Source: Myxococcales bacterium
Lineage (GTDB): Bacteria > Myxococcota_A > Bradymonadia > UBA7976 > UBA1532
Reading direction: 5' to 3'
DNA length: 64,000 nt
NCBI GenBank assembly: GCA_020633435.1
Contig: JACKDP010000013.1
Coordinates: 1-64,000 of the forward strand
Position numbers and translations under genes: made by a program. This document shows, piece after piece, positions 9,431-18,393 of the stretch (position 1 is its first letter; each line of letters begins with the position of its first letter). Under the pieces are notes generated by a model. The model was given only the letters and a program-made list of their open reading frames with translations. It did no database searches and had not been told where the DNA came from.

Positions 9431-10885
9431 GCGCGGCAGCCGCACCTCGAACGCCGCCCCGCCCGGCCCCGGCAGCAGCCGGATGGTCCCCCCGGCCTCC
9501 TCCACGATGCGCTGGCAGATGGCCAGGCCCAGCCCCGTGCCCTGGCCCACCGGCTTCGTCGTCCAGAACGGCTCGAACAGGTGCGCCGCGTCGTCCGCCG
9601 GCACCCCGGGCCCCTCGTCGCGCACCACCACCCGCGCGCCCTCGGCGTCGGCCGCCAGCGCCACGGTGACCTGCCCCGCCCCGCCCATGGCGTCCGCCGC
9701 GTTGAGCAGCAGGTTCACGAAGACCTGGCGCACCCGGCCGGCGTCGGCCCGCACCGGCGGGGCCTCCCCCTCCACCACCACCGCCACGTCCTTGAAGCTG
9801 CGCTGGTAGCCCAGGAGCGCCTGGGCCGAGGCCAGCGTCTCCCGCAGATCGACCACCCCCGGCGTCGCCGGCGAGGGCCGGCTGAAGTCGAGCAGATCCC
9901 GCAGCGTGTCGCGGATGCGCCCGAGCTCCTTGTCCATCCGCCCCAGCAGCGTCCGCTGCAGCTCGGCCGGGGTGTCGCCGCCGCGCAGGTACTCCACGTA
10001 GCCGAGCACCGCCGCGAGGGGGTTGCCGATCTCGTGGGCCAGCCCGGCCGCCAGCCGGCCCACCGTCGCCAGCCGCTCGGTCTTGATGAGCTCGTCGCGG
10101 GCCGCCGACAGCTCGGCCACCGCCGCCGCCAGCTCCCGGTTGCGGGCCTGCAGCCGCTCCACGAGGGCCGCGAAGGCCTCCGACAGCCGCTCGACCTCGC
10201 GTGGCCCCGCCTGCAGCGGCATGGCCGCGCCCTCGGCCGCCTGCTCGGCGGCCCGCGTCAGCGCCTCGATGGGGGCCACCACCCAGCGCCCGCCCAGGTA
10301 GGTGCCGAACAGCAGAATCGCCAGCAAATCCGCCAGGATGAACAGCAGCACCGCCCACTGGCGCGCCGAGACGGCCCGGTGCAGGCCGTCCAGGCTGAAG
10401 GCCAGGGCCAGCACCCCGCGCCGCCCGTCCCCGAGCCGCACCGACACCGCCACCCGCTGATCCACCCCGGCGCCCCGGGGGTGCTCCGCCGGCCGCACCA
10501 CCCGCGTCGACGTCCACGGCACGCCCTGCAGCACGTCGCCCACCCGGGGGTCCGGCCGGCCCGGCTCGGCCTCGCCGGCCAGGGGCTTGAGCTCCCCGTC
10601 CAGCAGCACCGCCGCGTCCGGCCCCACCGTCGCGTCGGGCCGCAGCACCCGCGCGAGCTGGGGCGCGCAGAGCATCATGTCGCGGCAGACCGCCTCGGCC
10701 ACCTCCGCCATGGCCAGCGCGCGCCGCTCGATCTGCGCCACCACTCGCGACTCGGCCTCGCCGCCCACCAGGCGCGTCACCACGACGCTCGCGATCGTCC
10801 CCGCGGCCGCGAGCAGGCCGGCCAGCCCCAGGGCGAGCAGCCCGCGGATGCCCGAGGGCCGGCGGAGGAGGGGCGTCGTGCGCAT
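9311..10885 (-). CDS. Membrane-bound sensor histidine kinase (NtrB/AtoS-like)
   Basis: The 524-residue product has two membrane helices (near residues 12-35 and 170-195) enclosing a periplasmic sensor region. A HAMP-like segment and coiled coil follow, then the dimerisation/phosphoacceptor helix with LAHEIGNPLAAVLGY. The ATPase domain has the N box (NLLLNAADAM), G1 (DEGPGVP), F (FEPFWTTK) and G2 (GTGLGLAI) motifs. It should autophosphorylate on the His of HEIGNP. No response regulator is adjacent, so the partner is elsewhere. The kinase core ends near EVRLPR. About 40 acidic residues follow only because the frame runs antisense into pilD, so the real protein carries an odd Glu/Gly-rich tail or the end of the gene has been lost. 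The ATG at 10885 diverges from 11003. Confidence 0.88.
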   Translation of the reverse strand: MRTTPLLRRPSGIRGLLALGLAGLLAAAGTIASVVVTRLVGGEAESRVVAQIERRALAMAEVAEAVCRDMMLCAPQLARVLRPDATVGPDAAVLLDGELKPLAGEAEPGRPDPRVGDVLQGVPWTSTRVVRPAEHPRGAGVDQRVAVSVRLGDGRRGVLALAFSLDGLHRAVSARQWAVLLFILADLLAILLFGTYLGGRWVVAPIEALTRAAEQAAEGAAMPLQAGPREVERLSEAFAALVERLQARNRELAAAVAELSAARDELIKTERLATVGRLAAGLAHEIGNPLAAVLGYVEYLRGGDTPAELQRTLLGRMDKELGRIRDTLRDLLDFSRPSPATPGVVDLRETLASAQALLGYQRSFKDVAVVVEGEAPPVRADAGRVRQVFVNLLLNAADAMGGAGQVTVALAADAEGARVVVRDEGPGVPADDAAHLFEPFWTTKPVGQGTGLGLAICQRIVEEAGGTIRLLPGPGGAAFEVRLPRSGDDEGHQGVGQAPDEVVAEEEGLQGAEGEEGPEGDDGV

Positions 10886-11002
10886 CGGCCAGAAGTACCC
10901 GGGCCGCTGCGCCGAAGGAAGGGCCAGTCCGGCCCGGGCGCCAGAAAGACGGGGCGCCGGGGGCGCGGTTTCGCTACCGTACCGGCCAGCGGGGGGGGAC
11001 GC

Positions 11003-12643
11003 ATGGCGCGACACGGCTGGTGCTTCGGACTGCTCTGGATGCTCGGCGCCTGCGGCCCGTCCGCCGGCACCGACGTCCCGCTCCCGCCCGACGCGGGCGA
11101 GGCCGCCCCGGACGCCGCCGCGCCCACGCCCGCGCCGCCCCTCGAGCCCGGCCCCGCGGCCATGGTGCGCCTCACCCGCGCCCAGTATCAGCACGTCATC
11201 GCCGATGTGTTCGGCCCCGACGTCGTCGTCCCCGGCCCCCTCGAGCCCGACGTCGCCCTCGACGGCCTCTGGGCCATCGGGGCCGGCAGCAGCACCATCT
11301 CGCCCCGGGGCGTCGAGGGCTACGAGGCCGCCGCCTTCGCCATCGCCGAGCAGGTGGCCGCCGCCCCGGCCCCGGGCGTCCTGCCCTGCGGCCTGGGCCA
11401 GCCGGGCTGCGTGGAGGCCGCCCTGCCCGTCCTCGGCCACCGCCTCTGGCGCCGCCCGCTCACGGCCGACGAGCAGGCCGCCGTGCTCGCCATCGCCCGC
11501 GACGCCACCGCCGAGCTGGGCAGCCCCCGCGACGGCCTGACGTTCGGGCTCGCCGCGCTGCTCCAGTCGCCCTGGTTCCTCTTTCGCCCCACCCTCGGCG
11601 CCACCGACGGCCCCACCCGCCCCGTCACCGACGCCGAGTACGCCACGCGCCTGGCCTTCTTCCTCTGGGACTCGACGCCCAGCGCCGGCCTGCTGGCCGC
11701 CGCCGAGGCCGGCGACCTGGCCCGCCCGAGCGGCCGCCGCGCCTGGGTCGAGGCCCTGCTGGACGATCCCCGCGCCGCCCGGGGCGTCCGCGCTTTCTTC
11801 AATGACTACCTGAAGTTGCGCGAGCTCGACGCCCTCACCAAGGATCCCGCCGTCTTCGCCCGCTACAGCCCCGAGCTGGGGCCCATGGCCCGCGAGGAGA
11901 CGCTGGCGACGCTGGCCTGGCTGGTGCTCGACGTCGAGGGCGACTACCGCGCCGCCTTCACCGACCAGACCACCTTCCTCAACCGCAAGCTGGCCGCCCT
12001 CTACGGCGTGCCCGCCCCCGCGGCCGAGGGCTTCGCCCGCGCCGACCTGCCCGCCGACGGCCCCCGCGCCGGCCTGCTGGGGCAGGCCAGCTTCCTGGCC
12101 CAGCACGCCCACCCCGTCTCGTCGTCCGCCACCCTCCGCGGCCGCTTCATCCGCGAGACGCTCCTCTGCGGCACCATCCCGGCGCCCCCCGCCGACGTCG
12201 ACACGAGCCTGCCCGAGCCCAGCGGCGACCTGCCCACCCTGCGCGACCGCGTGGCCGTCCACATGACCGCCCCGAGCTGCGCCGGCTGCCACCAGGTCAT
12301 GGATCCCATCGGCCTGGGCCTGGAGCAGTTCGACGGCCTGGGCCGCTTCCGCGAGACGGAGAACGACACGCCCATCGACGCCAGCGGCGCCCTGGACGGC
12401 GTGCCCTTCGCCGACGCCCGGGGCCTGGGCGAGGCCATCGCCGCCCACCCGAAGCTGACGGCCTGCCTGACCCGCAAGCTCTACAGCTACGCCCTCGGCC
12501 GCGCCCCCACCGTCGGCGAGGCGGGCGAGCTCGTCCGCCTGGAGGCCGCCTTCGCCGCCAGCGGCTACCGCGTCAAGGCCCTGCTCGCCGCCATCGCCCT
12601 GAGCGACGGCCTGCGCACCATCGCCGTCCCCGGGGAGGACTGA
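11003..12643 (+). CDS. DUF1592/DUF1588/DUF1585-type exported protein with a CxxCH motif
   Basis: A 546-residue lipoprotein (signal ending WMLGAC) with a short Asp/Ala/Pro spacer. The order of blocks matches the DUF1587-1595-1592-1588-1585 family common in Planctomycetes and Myxococcota: MVRLTRAQYQHVIADVFG, HRLWRRPLTADEQAAV, ATRLAFFLWDSTPSAGLL and TTFLNRKLAALYGVP. The DUF1588 block has SCAGCHQVMDPIGLGLE, whose CxxCH could hold a c-type heme, and the C-terminal block reads LTRKLYSYALGR. The family pairs almost always with DUF1552, as here one base downstream. Biochemical role is unknown; oxidoreductase or carbohydrate-linked roles have been proposed. First gene of a six-gene plus-strand operon reaching 18361. 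Confidence 0.85.
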   Translation: MARHGWCFGLLWMLGACGPSAGTDVPLPPDAGEAAPDAAAPTPAPPLEPGPAAMVRLTRAQYQHVIADVFGPDVVVPGPLEPDVALDGLWAIGAGSSTISPRGVEGYEAAAFAIAEQVAAAPAPGVLPCGLGQPGCVEAALPVLGHRLWRRPLTADEQAAVLAIARDATAELGSPRDGLTFGLAALLQSPWFLFRPTLGATDGPTRPVTDAEYATRLAFFLWDSTPSAGLLAAAEAGDLARPSGRRAWVEALLDDPRAARGVRAFFNDYLKLRELDALTKDPAVFARYSPELGPMAREETLATLAWLVLDVEGDYRAAFTDQTTFLNRKLAALYGVPAPAAEGFARADLPADGPRAGLLGQASFLAQHAHPVSSSATLRGRFIRETLLCGTIPAPPADVDTSLPEPSGDLPTLRDRVAVHMTAPSCAGCHQVMDPIGLGLEQFDGLGRFRETENDTPIDASGALDGVPFADARGLGEAIAAHPKLTACLTRKLYSYALGRAPTVGEAGELVRLEAAFAASGYRVKALLAAIALSDGLRTIAVPGED

Positions 12644-12644
12644 C

Positions 12645-13976
12645 ATGCTCATCCGCACGCCCCGCCCCCACCGCCGGGCCATCCTGCGCGGCCTCCTCGG
12701 CGGCGCCGCCGTCACCGTGGCCCTGCCCTTTCTGGAGGTCTTCACCGACGGCCGCGCCCACGCCGCCGACGGCGGCTTCCCCAAGCGCTTCGGCCTCTTC
12801 TTCTGGGGCAACGGCATGCAGCCCGACCGCTGGACGCCGCCGGACATGGGCGCGGGCTACCGCCTCTCCGAGCAGCTCGCCCCCCTCGGCGACCTGTCGG
12901 CCCACGTCTCCGTGGTGACGGGCACCCACGTCACCGTGCCCAACGACGCCCCCCACGGCGCCGGCCCCGCCGGCCTGCTCAGCGGCTCGCGCCTGGTCAC
13001 GCGCGCGGGGGGCGACACCCACGCCACCCCGACCATCGACCAGGTGATCGCCCGGGCCATCGGCACCACCACCCGCTTCGCCAGCATCGAGACGGCCGCC
13101 CAGGCCCACCCCAAGGCGATGTCGTTCAACGGGCCCGACAACACCAACCCGCCCGAGTGGGTGCCGGCGCGCCTCTTCGAGCGCCTGTTCGGCGGCGGCT
13201 TCGTGGCCCCGGGCGAGGAGCGCGTCGTCGACCCCCGCGTCCGCCTGCGCCGCAGCGTGCTCGACGCCGTGCTCGCCGATGGCAACCGCCTGCGCGCCCA
13301 GGTGGGCCGCGTCGACCGCGCCCGGCTGGAGCAGCACTTCGAGGGCATCCGCGCCCTCGAGCACCGCCTCGCCGCCCTGGAGGCCGACCCCCCGAACCTG
13401 GCGGCCTGCGCCCGGCCGGGCGCCCCGCCGGCCGACTTCCCCCCGGACGAGGCCGGCCGCTACCCCCTCCAGGCCGTCTCCCGCGCCATGGGCGAGCTGC
13501 TCGTCATGGCCCTGGCCTGCGACCAGACCCGCGTCTTTACTCATGTTTTCACGGATCCCGTGAACAACGTCCTGTTCCCGGGCGCCAGCGCCGGCCACCA
13601 CCAGCTCACCCATGACGAGCCGGGCGACCAGCCCGAGGTGGCCGCGATCATGCAGCAGGTCGTGACGGAGTACGCCTGGTTCGTCGACGCCCTGCGCGCC
13701 GTGCCCGAGGGCGACGAGACGCTGCTGGACCACTGCGTCCTGCTCGGCACCTCCGACGTCTCCCTCGGCCGGACGCACTCGCTGGAGGACTACCCGCTCC
13801 TGCTCGCCGGCTCGGCCTGCGGGGCCCTGCGCGCGGGGGTGCACTACCGCAGCCCGGCGGCCGAGTCGGCCAGCAAGGTCATGCTCTCGGTGCTGCGGGC
13901 CCTCGACCTGCGCGTCGCGGAGTGGGGCGTCGACACCGCCCGCGTCACCGATGGCCTGAGCGCCATCGAGGCCTGA
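12645..13976 (+). CDS. DUF1552 family exported protein
   Basis: A 443-residue product starting with a twin-arginine-like signal (HRRAILRGLLGGAAVTVALP), as is usual for DUF1552 proteins. The body has the family features GLFFWGNGMQPDRWTPP near the N-terminus and a central TPTIDQVIARAIG block. The ending (LLAGSACGALRAGVHY, VLRALDLRVAEWG) is the part that resembles alkaline-phosphatase-fold DUF1501/1552 proteins. It starts one base after the DUF1592 gene stops, so the two are surely co-expressed and probably form a secreted complex. Folded export by Tat would fit a cofactor-bearing protein. Activity is not established. Confidence 0.85.
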   Translation: MLIRTPRPHRRAILRGLLGGAAVTVALPFLEVFTDGRAHAADGGFPKRFGLFFWGNGMQPDRWTPPDMGAGYRLSEQLAPLGDLSAHVSVVTGTHVTVPNDAPHGAGPAGLLSGSRLVTRAGGDTHATPTIDQVIARAIGTTTRFASIETAAQAHPKAMSFNGPDNTNPPEWVPARLFERLFGGGFVAPGEERVVDPRVRLRRSVLDAVLADGNRLRAQVGRVDRARLEQHFEGIRALEHRLAALEADPPNLAACARPGAPPADFPPDEAGRYPLQAVSRAMGELLVMALACDQTRVFTHVFTDPVNNVLFPGASAGHHQLTHDEPGDQPEVAAIMQQVVTEYAWFVDALRAVPEGDETLLDHCVLLGTSDVSLGRTHSLEDYPLLLAGSACGALRAGVHYRSPAAESASKVMLSVLRALDLRVAEWGVDTARVTDGLSAIEA

Positions 13977-13987
13977 GGAGACGCCCG

Positions 13988-14893
13988 ATGCGCGCCTGGA
14001 AGACCGCCCTCCCCCTGCTCCTGCTCGCGGCCTGCGCCGATGACGACGCGACGCGCGCCGACGCCGACGCGGCCGTCGACGCCGCCCCGCTGCCCGCGGA
14101 CGCCTGCCCCGACGCCGCCGCGGCCCCGGCTGGCCCCGGCCGCTACGCCCTCGTCGTCACGGAGCTGCGCTTCGCCGATCTGGTGGCCCCCGGCGTGGCC
14201 CCCGGCTTCGATCTGGACGGCCTCGACAGCGACGGCCTCGACGGCACCGGCTGCCGCCACCCCGACTTCGAGGGCCCTGACGGCGCCCCGGGCATCGACA
14301 ACCAGCTCGCCACCCTGATGCCCATCCTGCGCGCCACCGAGGCGCGGGCCATCGACGGCCTGCTGCAGGAGTCGGTGAACGGCGGGAGCATCCTCTTCCT
14401 GGTGCAGCTCGACGGGCTGGACGACTGGCGCGACGACGACGCCGTGGACCTGGTGCTGCAGAGCGGCGCCGGCCCCACCCCCTACCTGACCACCGACGGC
14501 CTCATCGAGAGCGACCAGACGTTCGCCCTCGACCCCGACGCGCGCCCGAACCCCACCACCGCGACCCTGGTCGACGGCACCCTGACGGCGGGCCCGTTCG
14601 ACGTCCTGCTGCCGGTGAGCGTCCTCAACGCCAGCTTCGACCTCGTGATGCCCATCGGCATGGTCCAGCTCACCTTCAACCCCGATGGCTCGGCCGACGG
14701 CCTGTTCGGCGGCGCGCTGCCCATCAGCACCGTGCTCGACCTCGCCGGCTCCATCGACACCTCCATCCGCGATCTCGCCACCAACCTGCTCATCAGCCGC
14801 GCCGACCTGCTGCCCGACGCCGACGGCCGCTGCACGGCCATCTCGGCCTGGTGGACGGTGCACGCCGAGCGCGCCTTCGTCGCCGACTGGTAG
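13988..14893 (+). CDS. Lipoprotein with Asp/Ala linker, unknown function
   Basis: Starts at the ATG at 13988 behind GGAGAC, 11 bases after the DUF1552 gene. The 301-residue product has a lipobox (ALPLLLLAAC) and an Asp/Ala-rich spacer (residues about 18-50). The mature domain is rich in beta-prone sequence: YALVVTELRFADL, FLVQLDGLDDW, LDLAGSIDTSIRDLATNLL. It contains many aspartates (LDGLDSDGLDGTGC) that could bind calcium. No family recognised. Position suggests it works with the DUF1592/1552 pair at the outer surface. Confidence 0.75.
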   Translation: MRAWKTALPLLLLAACADDDATRADADAAVDAAPLPADACPDAAAAPAGPGRYALVVTELRFADLVAPGVAPGFDLDGLDSDGLDGTGCRHPDFEGPDGAPGIDNQLATLMPILRATEARAIDGLLQESVNGGSILFLVQLDGLDDWRDDDAVDLVLQSGAGPTPYLTTDGLIESDQTFALDPDARPNPTTATLVDGTLTAGPFDVLLPVSVLNASFDLVMPIGMVQLTFNPDGSADGLFGGALPISTVLDLAGSIDTSIRDLATNLLISRADLLPDADGRCTAISAWWTVHAERAFVADW

Positions 14894-14896
14894 GCC

Positions 14897-16287
14897 ATGC
14901 GCTTGTATTTGCTGCTCTTTCTGGCCTGCTGGGGCTGCACGGAGGCGGCCTCGGGGGACGCCCCGCTCGACGCCGCGGCCGCCCTCGATGCGGGCGCCGT
15001 GCGGCGATGAGCGCGCCTGACGCGGCGCCCCTGGTGACGCGGTGGCGCGCCGCCGTCCGCGGCTGACGCCCCGGGCCTCCTGCCGACGCGGGCACCCTGC
15101 GGACGCGCTACTGCGCCCTTCGGCCGACGCGCGCCGGCCCGCGCTTCGCCGACGGTGACCGCCCCCTGCCGCCCGACGCCGCGGCTCCGCCCGGCCGACG
15201 CCGCCACCCTGCCGCCCGACGCCGCGGGCCACCCCCACCGCCGCCGCCCGCGGTGCAGGCCTTCTTCAACCACCCCCCGCCCGATGGCAGCGCCGACACC
15301 GCCCTCGAAGACGTCCTGATCGACCTGCTCGCCCAGGCCGCCCCGGGCGCCGAGATCCGCGCCGCCTGGTACACCTTCAGCCGCCGCCGCATGGCCCGCG
15401 CCTTCGTCGAGGCGGCCGAGCGCGGCGTCGACGTCCGCTTCGTGCTGGGCAACACCAACGTCCAGGCGGGCTGCGTCGACTGGGACGCCGTCGCCGATCT
15501 GAAGGCTGGCCTCGGCGCCGATCACGTCACCGTCTGCCGCCCCTGCGCCGACGGCGGGGGCTGCATCGGCGATGGCATCAACCACAACAAGTTCATGACG
15601 GTCAGCCGCCTGCTCGATGGCAGCACCGACGTCGTGATGCAGTCCTCGGCCAACCTCACGAACCCCCAGCTCCACCAGCACAACAACCTGGTGGTCATCC
15701 GGGGGGACGCCGCGCTGCACGCCGCCTACCGCGCCTACTGGGAGGATCTGCGCCGCCAGCGGCGCGACCTGGACTACTACCACATCGAGGACGGGGCCGA
15801 CGGGCGCCGCGTCTACTTCTACCCGCGCGCGTCCGGCGACACCGTCGTCAGCATCATCGGCAACACCGACTGCGCCGCCGGCGCCCGCATCCGCGTGGCC
15901 ATGGCCTTCTTCACCAACGCCCGCCTGGAGGTCGCCCGCGCCCTGGCCGACGCCCGCCGCGCCGGCTGCCGCGTCACCGCCCTGCTGCGCGAGGAGCCCC
16001 CCACCTACCCGGGGGACGACGTGCTGGCCACCCTGCGCGCCGGCGGCGTGACCGTCCGCCTCTTCCCCGTCGTGGGGGAGCGCTCCATCCACTCCAAGTA
16101 CCTGCTCATCGACGGGCAGTACGCCGGCAGCCAGCGCCGCCTCGTCTGGACGGGCTCGCACAACTACACGGGGCCCGCCCTGCGCGGGAACGACGAGACG
16201 CTCCTGCGCCTCGAAGACGACGCCGTCTTCGCCGCGTACGAGGCCGACTTCGCCGCCATCGAGGCCGCCATCCGGGCCCTGCCATGA
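14897..16287 (+). CDS. Phospholipase D-like lipoprotein; frame broken in the Asp/Ala linker
   Basis: The ATG at 14897 gives a lipoprotein signal (MRLYLLLFLACWGC) and the start of an Asp/Ala linker, then a stop at 15008-15010. Asp-Ala codons continue in shifting frames up to about 15240. From there a clean frame (possible GTG at 15253) encodes a two-HKD phospholipase D-fold domain of about 345 residues. Motif one is HNKFMTV with SSANLTN; motif two is IHSKYLLIDG followed by WTGSHNYT. PLD-fold enzymes hydrolyse phosphodiesters of lipids or nucleic acids. The PLD domain is intact while the linker has several frame changes, as in the kinase at 1575 and the peptidase at 60384. A second PLD lipoprotein lies at 26905. 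The next gene overlaps by four bases. Confidence 0.75.
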
Positions 16288-17462
16288 GGGGATTGTGTTG
16301 TCTTTTCATGGCCTTGCTGGCCGGCTGCGCCCTGGAGCCGGGGGCGACCACGCTGAGTGACGGCCAGGTGGACGACGCGGCCCGACCGGACGCGGCCCGA
16401 CCCGACGTGGCGCTGGACGCGACCGTCGCGCTGGACGCGACCGTCCCGCGGGACGCCGAACCCGACGCGGCCCCGCGCGACGCCTCCCAGGCCGACGCCG
16501 CGCCCGACGCAGCCGCACCCGACGCCGCCACGCCCGACGCCTGCCCCTGCCCCGAGGACGCCAGCGCCCTGCGCTGCGGCGCCGAGGCCGCCGCCGAGGC
16601 CGCGGCCGCCGGCTGCGTGCTCCCCCTCGCCGCCGAGCACCCGACCGACTTGCTCGCCTGCCGCGACGGCGCCTGGCGCGTCGCCGAGGCCTGCGCCGAG
16701 GGCTGCCAGCCCGGCGAGCCCGCCGCCTGCGCCCTGCCCGAGTGCGCCTGCTTCGTCCAGGTGGCCTGGTGCGGCGAGGGCGCGGCGCGCGAGGGTTTGA
16801 GCCGCGACCCGCCCTGCCGCGTCCCGCTCTCGCCCGCCCACGACGGCGACATCCTCGGCTGCCGCGACGGCGCCTGGATCGTCCAGCGCGCCTGCGAGGA
16901 CGGCTGCTTCCAGGCCCCGCGCGGCACCCCCGACGCCTGCAACGAGGAGCTCGTCGCCACCCCCCAGGACCCCGGCTGGGCCGACTGCCCCCACCGCGGC
17001 CTGCTCGCCCGCGGCCTGCACCCCGAGGCCTCCGATCGCCTGCGCTGCGCCGGCGTCACCGCCGACCGCATCAGCCAGACCATCGGCAACGCCGCCGCCT
17101 CGGCCGGCTACCACGCCGCCGACGGCCAGGCCGACGGCCTCGACTACTGCGCCGCCGTCGACCTGCGCACCCGCGACCTCACGCGCGCCCAGATCCGCGC
17201 GCTGCTGGAGCGCCTGGCCAGCCATGGCTTCGCCGCCTGGTACCGCGAGCCCGGCGCCGACGGCTGGCCCGCCGACGAGGCCCCCCACATCCACGCCGTC
17301 TTCGCGGGCGTGCGCATGAAGGCCCAGCTCCAGGGCCAGGTGCGCGACTTCCTGCGCGGCCTCAACGGCCTCGCCAGCCACCGCGCCTACGCCTTCTGGA
17401 GCCCCACCGCCGCCTCGCTGGCCATCGTCCGCCTGCTCTTCCAGCGCCGGTACAACCCATGA
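16284..17462 (+). CDS. Cys-rich lipoprotein with a possible M15-like C-terminal domain
   Basis: A 392-residue product with a lipobox (CLFMALLAGC) and about 60 residues of Asp/Ala/Pro repeats. Next come two Cys-rich units sharing LLACRDGAWRVAEAC and ILGCRDGAWIVQRAC. The C-terminal 160 residues contain YHAADGQADGLDYCAAVDL and, 60 residues on, APHIHAVFAG. The spacing of His, Asp and HxH recalls M15-type D-alanyl-D-alanine carboxypeptidases, but the match is loose and a zinc site is only inferred. Cys units of the same style occur in the genes at 33339, 35354 and 60384. ATGA overlaps both the previous and the next gene. Confidence 0.7.
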   Translation: MRGLCCLFMALLAGCALEPGATTLSDGQVDDAARPDAARPDVALDATVALDATVPRDAEPDAAPRDASQADAAPDAAAPDAATPDACPCPEDASALRCGAEAAAEAAAAGCVLPLAAEHPTDLLACRDGAWRVAEACAEGCQPGEPAACALPECACFVQVAWCGEGAAREGLSRDPPCRVPLSPAHDGDILGCRDGAWIVQRACEDGCFQAPRGTPDACNEELVATPQDPGWADCPHRGLLARGLHPEASDRLRCAGVTADRISQTIGNAAASAGYHAADGQADGLDYCAAVDLRTRDLTRAQIRALLERLASHGFAAWYREPGADGWPADEAPHIHAVFAGVRMKAQLQGQVRDFLRGLNGLASHRAYAFWSPTAASLAIVRLLFQRRYNP

Positions 17463-18361
17463 GCCGGGCCCACAACCTGTTGATTTTACCGCTCTTTCTC
17501 GTCGCCGCCTGCGGGAGCCCCGAGGCTGCCCCGCCGCCGCCCCCCGCCGCGACGCCGTGGATCGTCTCGCCCGCCGACGCCCGGGCCGCCCTGGCCGCCG
17601 GCGCCACGCTGCTCGACGCCCGCCCCGCCGACGCCTACGCCGCCGGCCACGTCACCGGCGCCCGCCAGGTGGACTGGCAGCGCTTCGCCGCCGAGGGCCC
17701 CCAGCAGGGCGATCTGCACCCCGACGACGCCCACCTCGCCGCGGTGCTGGCCGGCCTCGGCGTCCGCGCCGACCGCCCCGTGCGCGTCGTCGGCGATCCC
17801 GTCCACGGCTGGGGCGAGGACGGCCGCCTCGTCTGGACGCTGCGCACCCTGGGCCACCCCGACGCCGCCCTCGTCGACGGCGGCCACCCGGCGCTCGTCG
17901 CCGCCGGCGCCCCCCTCTCGACCGCGGACGCCGGCCCCATCCCTCCGGGATCCTTCACGATCCACCGCGACCCGCGCTGGTCCATCACCACCCCGGCCCT
18001 CCAGACCCTGCTCGCGAAGCCCGGCGCCGCCACGATCCTCGACGCCCGCGAGCCCCGCGAGTACGCCGGCGAGACCCCCTACGGCGAAGCCCGCGGCGGC
18101 CACCTGCCCGGCGCCAAGCCCCTGCACTTCCAGGCCCTGATCGGCCCCACCGGCCTCAAGCCCCGCGCCGAGCTGCTCGCCCTGCTGCAGGCCCAGGGCG
18201 CCACCCCCGACCGCCCCGTCGTCGTGTACTGCACCGGCGGCGTCCGCAGCGCGTGGCTCGTCGCCGTGCTCCACGACCTGGGCTTCCGCGACGCCCGCAA
18301 CTACGCCCCGTCCATGTGGGCCTGGTCCCAGGGCGCGCCCGCCGACTTCCCGCTGGAATGA
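17459..18361 (+). CDS. Lipoprotein rhodanese (thiosulfate sulfurtransferase-like, two domains)
   Basis: A 300-residue product with a lipobox (LILPLFLVAAC) and two rhodanese domains, about residues 35-150 and 170-298. The first has LLDARPADAYAAGHVTGA and lacks a catalytic Cys at the expected loop (RVVGDPVHGWG), so it is probably structural. The second has TILDAREPREYAG and the active-site loop VVVYCTGGVRSAW with the sulfur-accepting Cys. It should transfer sulfane sulfur outside the inner membrane, unusual because most rhodaneses are cytoplasmic or soluble periplasmic. Last gene of the 11003-18361 operon, coupled by ATGA to the Cys-rich gene before it, whose many cysteines may be relevant. Confidence 0.85.
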   Translation: MSRAHNLLILPLFLVAACGSPEAAPPPPPAATPWIVSPADARAALAAGATLLDARPADAYAAGHVTGARQVDWQRFAAEGPQQGDLHPDDAHLAAVLAGLGVRADRPVRVVGDPVHGWGEDGRLVWTLRTLGHPDAALVDGGHPALVAAGAPLSTADAGPIPPGSFTIHRDPRWSITTPALQTLLAKPGAATILDAREPREYAGETPYGEARGGHLPGAKPLHFQALIGPTGLKPRAELLALLQAQGATPDRPVVVYCTGGVRSAWLVAVLHDLGFRDARNYAPSMWAWSQGAPADFPLE

Positions 18362-18393
18362 CGGCAGTGGCGGCCAACACAAGCTACTGAAAT

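Noticed and set aside
12573..13844. Minus-strand open frame opposite the DUF1552 gene
   Set aside because: Low-complexity Gly/Ala/Val/His product, no ribosome-binding site or domain; the plus strand is a well-recognised family.
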